In this document: piece after piece, positions 24,558 through 34,128 of the stretch
Numbering within the stretch: position 1 is the stretch's first letter
Layout of the letters: each line of letters begins with the position of its first letter
Source: Nocardioides alpinus
GTDB taxonomy: Bacteria > Actinomycetota > Actinomycetes > Propionibacteriales > Nocardioidaceae
Assembly (NCBI RefSeq): GCF_900112035.1
Contig: NZ_FOKC01000001.1
Location: forward strand, 620,001 to 684,000
Length of the DNA: 64,000 nt
Reading direction: 5' to 3'
The notes under the pieces: model-generated
What the model saw: only the letters and a program-made list of their open reading frames with translations
The model's database searches: none
What the model was told of the DNA's origin: nothing
Position numbers and translations under genes: made by a program

Positions 24558-24587
24558 AGTGTAAGTGAGTGAGCACTCACTCACAAA
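24558..24587 (-). promoter_or_regulatory. Promoter with embedded TetR operator
   Basis: On the minus strand TTTGTG (24587-24582) and TACACT (24563-24558) are separated by 18 bases, a good sigma-70-type promoter. The spacer contains a perfect 9-base inverted repeat, GTGAGTGAG at 24565-24573 and CTCACTCAC at 24576-24584, with 2 bases between. Bound repressor would exclude polymerase. The expected start of transcription is about 24551, the GTG codon. Confidence 0.72.
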
Positions 24588-24671
24588 CTTTTTCTGACCG
24601 CAGGTAAAGGTCGCGCGGGACCTCGCGCCTGTACGAGTCAACGGCACCCACCCACACCGAGGACGGTCACC

Positions 24672-25274
24672 ATGGTCGAGCACGACGCCTCGCCACGACA
24701 CTGGACCAGGCTCGCCGCGGGCCTGGCGGGACTCACCCTGGTGACCGCGTGCGGCTCGTCGGCCACCCCGGACCCGGACACCGCGTCCCCGGCACCGTCC
24801 CCGTCGGTCTCCAGCGAGCCCTCCCCCGAGCCGGAGACAGGGACGGAGACGGAGACGGAGACGGAGCAGGCCACCCCGATCGACGGCACCTGGACCACAC
24901 CGACCCTGACGTCTGCCGACTTCCGGCGCAGCCTCGGCCGGGAGCGGCTCGGCGTGCATGCCGACGCCTTCCTCGAGGAGTTCGAGGGCGAGGTCGACCT
25001 CAGCCTCGAGATCCGCGGCGGGTTCTGGACACTCTCGGGCGGCATCGACGGTCGCGCGCCCTCCGTGGTCGACCGAGGCACCGTCGAGGCGAGGAACGGG
25101 CGCGTCGTGGTCAGTCCCAGCTCGGGCGGCGAGAACATCTTCCGCTGGAAGCTCACCGACGGCGAGCTCTCGCTCGCCCTGGTGTCGACGACCGAACCGC
25201 CCTACGCGGGCGTCCCGAGCGAGACCTACCAGGTCGGTCTCTACGGCACGAGCCCGTTCCGGAGCGCGCCGTGA
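24672..25274 (+). CDS. Lipoprotein with ECF-cassette C-terminal domain
   Basis: A 200-residue exported lipoprotein: lipobox LVTAC with Cys27, a Ser/Pro/Glu/Thr linker (about 30-68, partly coded by a 6-base GAGACG-like repeat at 24834-24866), then a domain from about 70 to 195 containing IDGTWTTPTLTSADFRRSL, FRWKLTDGELSLALV and PPYAGVPSETYQVGLY. The same domain ends the product of the next gene, which starts 4 bases before this gene's stop. The function is unknown; position with a sigma factor suggests an envelope sensor or ligand-binding role. Confidence 0.8.
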   Translation: MVEHDASPRHWTRLAAGLAGLTLVTACGSSATPDPDTASPAPSPSVSSEPSPEPETGTETETETEQATPIDGTWTTPTLTSADFRRSLGRERLGVHADAFLEEFEGEVDLSLEIRGGFWTLSGGIDGRAPSVVDRGTVEARNGRVVVSPSSGGENIFRWKLTDGELSLALVSTTEPPYAGVPSETYQVGLYGTSPFRSAP

Positions 25275-27325
25275 TCCGCGCGGCCGCCGCTGCGGTGGCA
25301 CTGGCGGTCGCGATGGCCGGATGTACGTCTGGCGCCGACGACCCAGGGCCGACGCCGTCGGGACGCGGCGGAACCGCCGCACCGGCCGACTTCACGGAGA
25401 CCGAGTGCCCCGCCGACGTGGCCTCGGTCGTCGTGGGCGAGGTCACCTGCGGCGTGCTGACCGTTCCCGAGGACCGGGCCCGGCCGGGCAACGACGTAGA
25501 CCTCTTCGTGGCACGCATCGAGCCTCCCGAGGTGCTGCACGAGGACCCGATGTTCGTGGCCGGCACCGACCTGGCCAACCTGCCCAACTACGGCGGAGTC
25601 GCCCCGCTGGCCCAGCGGGTCGGGCGCGAGGTGATCATGATGGACACGCGCGGCGTCGGTCACTCCCGACCCAGTCTCGCCTGCCCCGAGGTCGACGAGA
25701 TCCGGACGACCGCACTGACCTCGTCGACCGCCGACGAACAGGCGCGTGCCGCCTTCCTCGCCGCCGTCGACGCCTGCCACGAGCGCCTCACCGCTGACGG
25801 CGTGGACCCCGGCGCCTACCACCTCGCCGCGATGGCGGCCGACGCCGAGGACCTGCGCACCGCGTTGGGGATCGAGGAGTGGAACGTCGTCAGCTATGGC
25901 ACGGCCTCGCGGATCGCGCTCGAGATGGTCCGCCGGAGCCCCGACCACCTGCGCTCGGTGCTGCTCGACTCGCCGGAGGTGCCCGGCGTCGACCCGCGCG
26001 TGCTGGCCGTCGACAGCACCCGTGCCGGCCTGGCGGCCGTGCTGGAGGCGTGCGCCTCCGCGAGGCCGTGCGACGACGCCTTCCCCGACGTCGACACCCT
26101 GCTCGACCGCGCGCTGGCCGCCCTCGCTGACGACCCGCTCACCGTTGCGATGTCCCCCACCGGACAGGAGTCCGTCGACGTGCTCGTCGACGACGCGCTG
26201 CTGCTGCGACTGCTGCGCGGCATGCTCTCCGACGGAGGCAGCAGCGGTTCGTTGACGCGTGCGGCGTCGGTGCCCGCGGTGCTCGACGGGGCCGTCGACG
26301 GGCGGCTCCCCGAGCTCGCGAAGACCCTCGCCACGACGGTCGCCGGCTCCCCGCCGTACTGCCTGGGCTACCTGCCCAAGTGCCTGCCACAGCACCGCGC
26401 CAGCGTCGGCACGGCCTACTCCGTGCTGTGCCACGACGTCGCACCCCGGCACGACGACGCCGAAGCGGCGCGGGCCGCGGGCACGGAGGACACGGCCGTC
26501 GCGGCGGCGTACGGGGAGAGTCCCTACCTCGACGTGTGCGACGCGTGGCCGGTCGACGGCACCCAGCACACGGGCACCCCGGACGTCGACAGCCCGGTGG
26601 AGTCCGACCTGCCGGTGCTCGCACTGGTCGGGGCCTTCACTCCCTACTCCCCCGAGGCCGTGGTGCGCGAGGGGCTGGCCGGCCTGTCCGGGACGACCCT
26701 CGTGGTGGACCCGACGGGCGGACACAACGTGATGGGCTCGGACTGCCTCGTGTCGATCCGGAGCGCGTGGCTCGACGACCTCGATCTGGGCGACGACGAG
26801 CAGGGATGCCTCGCGGACCAGGAGACGGACTGGGTCACCGACCTGACCGAGCTCGGAGCAGAGCCGACCCCCGCGGGCTCGGAGCGCCCGACCGGTCCGG
26901 CGGGCAGCGGGGCCGGGGACCTCGAAGGGGTGTGGGAGTCCGCCCTCACCCGCGCCGAGATCCGTCGCGCGCTCGTCGCGGGCGGCTTCGGCGGACTCGC
27001 CGAGAGGTTCTTCGCCGACGAGGAGATCGCCGCCGAGGGAGTCCGGATCCGCACCACCTTCGAGGACGGCCGGTTCTCGCAGGCCTACCTCGGGTCCGAC
27101 GGTGCGTGGCAGGTCGGCTGGGAGGCGGGCGCGACCATCACCGGCGACCGGGTGGAGATCACCGACGAGGCGACCGGGTCGACCGACACCCTCCGCTGGC
27201 GGGTCGCCGACGGCCGGGTGAGGTTCGCGCCCGTCGACTCCACCCTGCCCCTGTACAACGGGATTCCGGAGATGGCCTACTTGTGGGCCTACTTCGCTGC
27301 CGATGCGCACCGACGCACCGAGTGA
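25271..27325 (+). CDS. Lipoprotein with degenerate TAP-like alpha/beta-hydrolase plus cassette domain
   Basis: A 684-residue lipoprotein (lipobox AMAGC, Cys18). Residues about 45-545 follow the actinobacterial tripeptidyl-aminopeptidase-like hydrolase fold, with VIMMDTRGVGHSRPS, the Ser208 elbow VVSYGTAS and a terminal GGHNVMG His. The usual HGGPG oxyanion segment reads VAGTDLA, and the usual GxxDPxTP acid site reads GAFTPYSP, with Thr at the Asp position, so catalysis is doubtful. Residues about 560-680 repeat the domain of the preceding lipoprotein (LEGVWESALTRAEIRRAL, LRWRVADGRVRFAPV). The GTG start overlaps the upstream stop by 4 bases. Confidence 0.82.
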   Translation: MIRAAAAAVALAVAMAGCTSGADDPGPTPSGRGGTAAPADFTETECPADVASVVVGEVTCGVLTVPEDRARPGNDVDLFVARIEPPEVLHEDPMFVAGTDLANLPNYGGVAPLAQRVGREVIMMDTRGVGHSRPSLACPEVDEIRTTALTSSTADEQARAAFLAAVDACHERLTADGVDPGAYHLAAMAADAEDLRTALGIEEWNVVSYGTASRIALEMVRRSPDHLRSVLLDSPEVPGVDPRVLAVDSTRAGLAAVLEACASARPCDDAFPDVDTLLDRALAALADDPLTVAMSPTGQESVDVLVDDALLLRLLRGMLSDGGSSGSLTRAASVPAVLDGAVDGRLPELAKTLATTVAGSPPYCLGYLPKCLPQHRASVGTAYSVLCHDVAPRHDDAEAARAAGTEDTAVAAAYGESPYLDVCDAWPVDGTQHTGTPDVDSPVESDLPVLALVGAFTPYSPEAVVREGLAGLSGTTLVVDPTGGHNVMGSDCLVSIRSAWLDDLDLGDDEQGCLADQETDWVTDLTELGAEPTPAGSERPTGPAGSGAGDLEGVWESALTRAEIRRALVAGGFGGLAERFFADEEIAAEGVRIRTTFEDGRFSQAYLGSDGAWQVGWEAGATITGDRVEITDEATGSTDTLRWRVADGRVRFAPVDSTLPLYNGIPEMAYLWAYFAADAHRRTE

Positions 27326-27346
27326 GCGGGGAGGGGCGAGGGACCC

Positions 27347-27850
27347 GTGGACGCGGACGAGGAGTTCAGGTGGTTGTTCATCAACGACTATCCCTCCGTA
27401 GTGCGCTCCACCTACCTCGTCCTGCACGACCACGCGCGTGCTGAGGAGATCGCCCAGGACGCCTTCGTCCAGCTCCTGCGCCACTGGGCCAAGGTCTCGC
27501 GGTACGAGTCGCCGTCCGCGTGGTTGCGACGGGTCGCCATCCGCCTCGCCGTCAAGGAAGCCCGACGTGACCAGCGGCGCCTCGTGCTGACCCGGCGCGA
27601 TCACGAGACCCCCGGCGCACCCGCGACCGGAGGGGTGACGGAGGTGGACGAGGAGCTGGTCGCCGCGATCCGCACGCTCTCGCCACAGCAGCGATCCGTG
27701 GTGGTGCTCTTCTACTACGAGGACCGGCCGATGGACCAGATCGCCGAGATCCTGGGCTGCACTCCGGCGACCGGCTGGGTGCACCTGCACAAGGCCCGCA
27801 AGCGACTCGGCGTCATCCTCGAGGCAGAGGTGCACAGCGATGTCGATTGA
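27347..27850 (+). CDS. SigE-family ECF RNA polymerase sigma factor
   Basis: A 167-residue sigma-70-type factor with region 2 (DEEFRWLFINDYPSVVRSTYLVLHDH, AEEIAQDAFVQLLRHWAKV) and region 4 (LSPQQRSVVVLFYYEDRPMDQIAEILGC..TGWVHLHKARKRLG), with regions 1 and 3 absent as in ECF factors. The YEDRPMDQIAEILG pattern points to the SigE-family group. The GTG start has a GAGGGGCGAGGG ribosome site. It overlaps the next gene by 11 bases, the classic position for a cognate membrane regulator, and closely follows two lipoprotein genes. Confidence 0.92.
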   Translation: MDADEEFRWLFINDYPSVVRSTYLVLHDHARAEEIAQDAFVQLLRHWAKVSRYESPSAWLRRVAIRLAVKEARRDQRRLVLTRRDHETPGAPATGGVTEVDEELVAAIRTLSPQQRSVVVLFYYEDRPMDQIAEILGCTPATGWVHLHKARKRLGVILEAEVHSDVD

Positions 27851-28421
27851 CCAGCGCCTCCGCAACGGACTGCACCCGTCCGGGTCCGAGCCCGGCCCCG
27901 ACACCATGGCCGCACTGTGGCGGGTCGAGCAGCGGGCCGCCCGGCAGACGCGGGCGAAACGCGTCGGGGTCGGCGCCCTCCTGGCCGCGGTGCTCGTGGT
28001 CGTGATCGGCGCCGGAGCCACGCTCCAGCACCAGCGCACCGACAGGGTCGACGTGGTGGTGGTCCAGCCCCCGGAGCAGCAGCTCGTCGGCAGCTACGTG
28101 GTGGACGTGCCGGCCTCGCCGACCGCGCGCCGCAAAGGCATGGTCGGCCGCTGGGTGGTCTCGCTCGAGGCCGACGGTGCGCTCGAGATGCGGCCTCCAC
28201 CGACCTATGCCGGCGCGACGACAGGAGCCGCCTGGCGCCTGCAGGACGACCAGCTCCGGACCGACGCCCTGGTCGAGCCCGGCTGCCAGGCGGACAGCGG
28301 CTACGTCGGCACCTATACGTGGTCACTGACCGACGACGAGCTGACGTTCACCCTCGTCGAGGACGACTGCGGGGCCAGGCGGATCCTGTTCACGGCAGGG
28401 GGATGGGCACGGGTGCCCTGA
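27840..28421 (+). CDS. Single-pass membrane protein, putative cognate regulator of the ECF sigma factor
   Basis: A 193-residue protein with a short cytoplasmic N-terminus (about 1-40), one membrane helix (about 42-61, VGVGALLAAVLVVVIGAGAT) and an external domain. That domain (GRWVVSLEADGALEM, YTWSLTDDELTFTLVEDDC) resembles the C-terminal domain of the two upstream lipoproteins, especially the W-x-L-T-D-x-E-L strand. The ATG overlaps the sigma gene by 11 bases. The layout suggests an anti-sigma role, but no ZAS-type zinc motif is present in the cytoplasmic part. Confidence 0.75.
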   Translation: MSIDQRLRNGLHPSGSEPGPDTMAALWRVEQRAARQTRAKRVGVGALLAAVLVVVIGAGATLQHQRTDRVDVVVVQPPEQQLVGSYVVDVPASPTARRKGMVGRWVVSLEADGALEMRPPPTYAGATTGAAWRLQDDQLRTDALVEPGCQADSGYVGTYTWSLTDDELTFTLVEDDCGARRILFTAGGWARVP

Positions 28422-28434
28422 CCCGGGGACCGCG

Positions 28435-29082
28435 TCAGGGTGCCAGTCGTACGACCTCCCAGCCGGCGCCCTCGCGTCGGTAGACCAGCCGGTCGTGCAT
28501 CCGCCCCGGCCTCCCCTGCCAGAACTCCACGACCTCCGGCACCACGCGGTAGCCGCCCCAGTGCGGGGGCACGGGCACCGCGTCGCCCTGCCCGTCGGGG
28601 CCGAAGCGCTCCTCCGCCCGGGCGTACGACGCGGCGAGCGCCGCGCGCGAGTCGACCACCTCCGACTGGGCGGACGCCCACGCGCCGATCTGGGCACCGC
28701 GGGGGCGGGTGCGGAAGTAGGCCTCGACCTCGGCCCGGTCCAGCACCTCCGCGACCCCCTCCACACGCACCTGCCGCTCGAGCGGGTGCCACGGGAAGAG
28801 CAACGCGCAGTGGGCGTTGGCCGCGAGCTCGTCCCCCTTGCGGGAGGCGTGGTTGGTGAAGAAGACGAACCCGCGCGGCCCGAGCTCCTTCAGCAGCACC
28901 ATCCGGCTCGACGGGCGACCGTCGGGCGTCGCCGTCGCGACCACCATCGCGTTGGGCTCGTGCACCCCGGCGTCGATGACCTGCGCGAGCCAGCGCTCGA
29001 ACATCTCGATCGGGTCGTCGGCCAGGTCCGGGAGGTCGAGTCCTCCGCGGCCGTACTCCTCGCGCAGTCCGGTGAGGTCCAT
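28435..29082 (-). CDS. pdxH: Pyridoxamine 5'-phosphate oxidase
   Basis: An FMN enzyme that oxidises pyridoxamine- or pyridoxine-5'-phosphate to pyridoxal phosphate. The 215 residues have the family landmarks: MDLTGLREEYGRGGLDL opening, SSRMVLLKELGPRGFVFFTN for FMN binding, SRKGDELAANAHCALLFPWH, and the C-terminal RLVYRREGAGWEVVRLAP. The ATG at 29082 starts the homology. It is convergent with the ECF cassette and divergent from citrate synthase. Confidence 0.95.
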   Translation of the reverse strand: MDLTGLREEYGRGGLDLPDLADDPIEMFERWLAQVIDAGVHEPNAMVVATATPDGRPSSRMVLLKELGPRGFVFFTNHASRKGDELAANAHCALLFPWHPLERQVRVEGVAEVLDRAEVEAYFRTRPRGAQIGAWASAQSEVVDSRAALAASYARAEERFGPDGQGDAVPVPPHWGGYRVVPEVVEFWQGRPGRMHDRLVYRREGAGWEVVRLAP

Positions 29083-29180
29083 CCGCCGAGGGTAGACCCG
29101 GCACCCGTGCCCGACGGCAGGGTGCACAATGAGCCGTCTCGTGACGTACCCCGGGACTCCCGCGCACGAAGGAGTGACCC

Positions 29181-30284
29181 ATGACCGAGATCCACCACGG
29201 CCTCGAAGGTGTCGTTGCGTTCGAGACGCAGATCGCCGAGCCGGACAAGGAAGGGTCGGCGCTGCGCTACCGCGGCGTCGACATCGAGGACCTCGTCGGC
29301 CGCGTGCCGTTCGAGAACGTCTGGGGCCTCCTCGTCGACGGCACCTACCTGCCCGGCCTCCCGCCGGCCGAGCCCTACAACATCTCCATCCACACCGGCG
29401 ACGTGCGCGCGGACGTCCAGGCTGCGGTCGCGATGCTCGCGCCGATGCTGGGCATGGGCCAGACCTACGACATCTCCGACGAGCAGGCACGCCTGGACCT
29501 GTCCCGCGTCGCGGTCATGGTGCTGTCGTACGCCGCGCAGTCGGCGCGCGGCCTCGGCAGGCCGATCGTCCCGCAGGCCGAGGTCGACCAGGGCCGGACG
29601 CTCGCCGAGAAGTTCCTGATCCGCTGGCACGGTGAGGCCGACCCCCAGCACGCCCACGCGATCGATGCCTACTGGTCCTCGGCGGCCGAGCACGGCATGA
29701 ACGCCTCGACCTTCACCGCCCGTGTCATCACCTCGACCGGCGCCGACGTGGCGGCCGCGTTCTCCGGAGCCATCGGCGCCATGTCCGGCCCCCTGCACGG
29801 CGGCGCGCCCTCGCGCGTCCTCGGCATGATCGAGGAGGTCGAGAAGCGCGGCGACGCGTCCGCCTACGTCAAGGAGCTGCTCGACAACGGCGAGCGGCTG
29901 ATGGGCTTCGGCCACCGCGTCTACCGCGCCGAGGACCCGCGCGCCCGCGTGCTGCGCCGCACCGCCAAGGAGCTCGACGCACCGCGCTACGAGGTGGCCG
30001 TCGCGCTGGAGAAGGCCGCGCTCGAGGAGCTCAAGGCCCGCCGGCCCGACCGCGTCCTGGAGACCAACGTGGAGTTCTGGGCGGCCATCGTCCTCGACTT
30101 CGCCGAGGTGCCGCCGCACATGTTCACGTCGATGTTCACCTGTGCCCGCACGGGTGGTTGGTCGGCGCACATCCTCGAGCAGAAGACGACCGGCCGGCTG
30201 ATCCGGCCGTCCGTGGTCTACGCCGGTCCCGGCACCCGCCCCGCCAGCGACATCGACGGCTGGGACGACGCCTGGGGCAAGTGA
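29181..30284 (+). CDS. Citrate synthase 2 (short type)
   Basis: Condenses acetyl-CoA with oxaloacetate at the entry of the TCA cycle. The 367 residues belong to the short citrate synthase 2 group common in actinobacteria. Active-site segments are EHGMNASTFTARVI (170-183), SGPLHGGAPSRVL with His206, MGFGHRVYRAEDPRA with His245, and the Asp in VLDFAEVP (about 306). The ATG at 29181 follows a GAAGGAG ribosome site. Confidence 0.94.
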   Translation: MTEIHHGLEGVVAFETQIAEPDKEGSALRYRGVDIEDLVGRVPFENVWGLLVDGTYLPGLPPAEPYNISIHTGDVRADVQAAVAMLAPMLGMGQTYDISDEQARLDLSRVAVMVLSYAAQSARGLGRPIVPQAEVDQGRTLAEKFLIRWHGEADPQHAHAIDAYWSSAAEHGMNASTFTARVITSTGADVAAAFSGAIGAMSGPLHGGAPSRVLGMIEEVEKRGDASAYVKELLDNGERLMGFGHRVYRAEDPRARVLRRTAKELDAPRYEVAVALEKAALEELKARRPDRVLETNVEFWAAIVLDFAEVPPHMFTSMFTCARTGGWSAHILEQKTTGRLIRPSVVYAGPGTRPASDIDGWDDAWGK

Positions 30285-30905
30285 TCAGCCGACGACCGGC
30301 ACGGCCTGCGCGGCGTACCAGGAGGTCACGCCACGCGCACCCTGGCGCGTCAGCGAGACGTGCAGGTGGTCCCTGTGCCGCAGCGTCGGCGAGCAGGTGC
30401 GGCGGGTGCTGCACCCCGAGCTGAGGTAGCGCTTCGGCTCGAACCCGTCGTACGCCGCGTACATCTGGTCGTCCCAGATGATGTACATGATCCCCATCCG
30501 GCGGGCCAGCGCGTGCGGGTTGCCCAGGTCGTCCGGGGCGAGGATCTCGTCGAGCAGCGCCGCGGCGAGCGCCTGGTCGACGTCACTGCGGGCGTCGAGG
30601 ATCCAGTCGAAGGCACGCGACTCCTTGTGCTCGCTGGTGCTCGAGCCCGCGCACGAGCGGGCGATCGTGCCGTAGCCACCACCGCGCGCGACCAGCCAGT
30701 CGGCCAGCATCAGCACGCCGGGCTTCGGCGTCTGCCGGCACTTCGTCTGCGGCTGGTAGCCGGAGTAGGGCTCGATCGGCATCACGTAGGGCGCGGACGA
30801 CGTGACGGTGCCGCGGCTGCTCTCCGCGGTGGCCGCACCCGTGCCTGCGGAGGCCATCGCCACGACGACGGCGAGGGCCAGCAGGGGTCGGGAGAGAGCG
30901 CGCAC
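30285..30905 (-). CDS. Secreted protein with M15/LAS-like metal-site pattern
   Basis: A 206-residue protein with a cleavable signal peptide (about 1-27, ending ATAE). The mature part contains SEHKESRAFDW and HRDHLHVSL, which together reproduce the His-Asp-His zinc pattern of LAS-type (D-Ala-D-Ala-cleaving) peptidases. Four or more Cys residues suggest disulfides. It probably acts on the cell wall, though the family match is by motif only. The stop abuts the convergent citrate synthase stop. Confidence 0.6.
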   Translation of the reverse strand: MRALSRPLLALAVVVAMASAGTGAATAESSRGTVTSSAPYVMPIEPYSGYQPQTKCRQTPKPGVLMLADWLVARGGGYGTIARSCAGSSTSEHKESRAFDWILDARSDVDQALAAALLDEILAPDDLGNPHALARRMGIMYIIWDDQMYAAYDGFEPKRYLSSGCSTRRTCSPTLRHRDHLHVSLTRQGARGVTSWYAAQAVPVVG

Positions 30906-30970
30906 GATCGCGACCGTAGGCGCGCCCGGGAGCCACCGTCAGCGGATTGGCCGAACACCAACGCTGTAGT

Positions 30971-31342
30971 TCAGGGACGGGCGTCGAGGGAGCAGGCAGG
31001 CGTCCCGCCCGGGAGCCGCGAGCGGTTGGCGGCGATCCAGTGGTAGGTCCGGCGGGCGACCCGGTCGATGCCCGGTGCCGTCATGACCCGACCCACGACC
31101 CGCCACGGCAGCGGGCCGGTGCGGAGGATCGACGCGAAAGCGCGGTGCCCGTAGTCGACGCGACCGTCGGGGTGGACGTACGGCATCTCCACGGTCGCGC
31201 GGTCCGCGTCGACGCCGAGCGCCGCGAGGTCGGCGGCCTGGATGGTGGAGCTGTCGATGTCGACCCCCAGCTTCGGCACGAGCGCGGCGGTGCGCATGCA
31301 GAAGCCGCAGTCGGCGTCGTTGAGCATCAGTCCTCGGTCCAC
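30971..31342 (-). CDS. DCC-family (DUF393) thiol-disulfide oxidoreductase-like protein
   Basis: A 123-residue protein with the family motif DADCGFC near the N-terminus and the typical HRAFASILRTGPLPWRVVGRV segment. DUF393 proteins have a thioredoxin-like fold, and a redox role is assumed. The start is GTG at 31342, or the internal ATG giving MLNDADC. It may be cotranscribed with the GNAT gene upstream (22-base gap). Confidence 0.85.
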   Translation of the reverse strand: MDRGLMLNDADCGFCMRTAALVPKLGVDIDSSTIQAADLAALGVDADRATVEMPYVHPDGRVDYGHRAFASILRTGPLPWRVVGRVMTAPGIDRVARRTYHWIAANRSRLPGGTPACSLDARP

Positions 31343-31364
31343 ACCCCAAGGCTACGCCGGGGGG

Positions 31365-31856
31365 TCAGATCCGCCTGCCGAAGCACCGGCTGAGCTCGGA
31401 GCCGCAGTAGTAGCCGAAGCCGGGGATCGGCTCGTAGCCCGACGAGGTGTAGAGCGCGATCGCCTCGGGCTGCTTCATCCCGGTCTCCAGCACGATCACC
31501 TCGATCCCCTCGGCGGCGGCGGTGACCTCGAGGTGGCCGAGCATCCGGCGGGCGACCCCGCGGCGCTGGGCGGCCGGCACGACGTACATCCGCTTCACCT
31601 CCGCGGTGACCTCGGCGCCGAGCGCCTTCACCGAGCTCCGCCGCCACGCCCCGGTCGCGACGGGCGAACCGTCGAGGTAGGCGACGAAGAACTGCCCCAG
31701 CGGGTCCTCGAAGTCTGCCGGGTCGATCGGCGACTCGTCCTGCCCGCCGTAGCGCACGACGTACTCCGCCTGGACGGCCTCGATCAGGGCCTGCGCGTCG
31801 GGGTGCGTGATCGGGACCCGCTCGAAGCGCAGGTCGGACATGTGCGGATCCCCCAT
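31365..31856 (-). CDS. GNAT-family N-acetyltransferase
   Basis: About 158-163 residues with the GNAT acetyl-CoA pyrophosphate-binding motif RRGVARRMLGHLE, preceded by the beta-4 strand VKRMYVVPAAQ and followed by VIVLETGMKQPEAIALYTSSGYEPI. The substrate is unknown. The start is ATG 31856 or, with better homology, ATG 31841 (MSDLRFERV). It is divergent from serC. Confidence 0.88.
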   Translation of the reverse strand: MGDPHMSDLRFERVPITHPDAQALIEAVQAEYVVRYGGQDESPIDPADFEDPLGQFFVAYLDGSPVATGAWRRSSVKALGAEVTAEVKRMYVVPAAQRRGVARRMLGHLEVTAAAEGIEVIVLETGMKQPEAIALYTSSGYEPIPGFGYYCGSELSRCFGRRI

Positions 31857-31935
31857 CGTGAGACGTGCCTGTGGCGGATGACAGGATAGGACCCGCTGAC
31901 AGCGTCGTCAGGACCGCCGTTCCCGTTCCACGTGA

Positions 31936-33066
<1,131 letters not shown>

Positions 33067-33071
33067 CGACG

Positions 33072-34067
33072 TCAGCCCGCCAGGAGCTTGAGCACCGCCC
33101 GCTCGAGCGCCGCTTGGCGGGCATCGACGGTGTCGTACGACGCCTTCACCGTGATGGTGCGCCCCCGCTCGTAGGCCTCGACGACGCGCGGGTCGACGTA
33201 CGACGTGCGCGCGAGCGTCGGGGTGTTGCCGAGGAACTGGGAGACCTCCTTCATGGTGCTGGAGATCGCCCGCTTGCGCGACGCCTTCGTCTCCCCCGGC
33301 TCCTCGGTCTCTGCGAGCGCGGCGGCCGCGATGACGGTGGCGTGCCACGTGCGGAAGTCCTTGGCGGTCGCCTCGATGCCCGTGCAGGAGCGGATGTAGT
33401 CGTTGACGTCGCTCGACACGAGCCGGCGCCAGGTGCGGCCGTCCTTCCAGGCCAGCAGCTCGGGGTCGCCACCGCGCCGGCGACGCATCACGTCGAGCGA
33501 CTCGATCGCGGACGTGTCGTCGATGTCGATGCAGTGCTCGACGCCGGACTTGCCGACGAAGCAGAACCTCAGGCCGTTGGCGTGCCGCGAGACGTGGTCC
33601 TTGCGCAGCGTGGTCAGCCCGAAGGAGCCGTTGGTGTCGGTGTAGACGTCGTTGCCGATGCGGAAGTAGCCGAGGTCGAGGAGGCGTACGGCGACTGCGC
33701 AGGCGCGCTCGAGCGACATGCCCTCGGTGCCCATGTCGGTCAGGACCTGTTCGCGCGCCTTCGAGAGCGCCTTGCCGAAGACGAGGATCCGGTCGAACTT
33801 CGCTGCGTCCCGGCTGGCGCGCCACTGCGGGTGGTAGAGGTACTGCTTGCGTCCCGCGTCGTCGGTGCCGACGGCCTGGAGGTGGCCGTTGGCGTGCGGG
33901 GTGATCCACACGTCCTGCCACGCCGGCGGGATGACGAGGTCCTTGCAGCGCTGCACCTGCTCGGGATCGAGGCGGTTGCCGTGCTCGTCGAGGTAGGTGA
34001 AGCCGGAGCCCGCTCGTCGGCGGGTCCATCCCGGCTGGTCGGGGAACGTACGCCGCAGTCGGGGCAT
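33072..34067 (-). CDS. DNA topoisomerase IB
   Basis: A poxvirus/bacterial-type topoisomerase IB that relaxes supercoils by nicking one strand through a 3'-phosphotyrosine. The 331 residues include the N-terminal domain (GFTYLDEHGNRLDPEQVQRCKDLVIPPAW), the catalytic Arg/Lys segments (RIGNDVYTDTNGSFGLTTLRKDHV, FVGKSGVEH) and the Tyr nucleophile Tyr290 in LARTSYVDPRVV. The ATG at 34067 gives the full MPRLRRTFPDQPGW opening. Confidence 0.94.
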   Translation of the reverse strand: MPRLRRTFPDQPGWTRRRAGSGFTYLDEHGNRLDPEQVQRCKDLVIPPAWQDVWITPHANGHLQAVGTDDAGRKQYLYHPQWRASRDAAKFDRILVFGKALSKAREQVLTDMGTEGMSLERACAVAVRLLDLGYFRIGNDVYTDTNGSFGLTTLRKDHVSRHANGLRFCFVGKSGVEHCIDIDDTSAIESLDVMRRRRGGDPELLAWKDGRTWRRLVSSDVNDYIRSCTGIEATAKDFRTWHATVIAAAALAETEEPGETKASRKRAISSTMKEVSQFLGNTPTLARTSYVDPRVVEAYERGRTITVKASYDTVDARQAALERAVLKLLAG

Positions 34068-34128
34068 GCGGTGAACCTACTGACCGGGGCGGCGCACGGG
34101 TGACACCCCGAGGGAGGAGACGCGCAAC

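Noticed and set aside
25241..28039. A 932-codon minus-strand frame opposite the ECF cassette
   Set aside because: It covers three genes with strong family motifs on the plus strand, has shadow-frame composition and no credible start.
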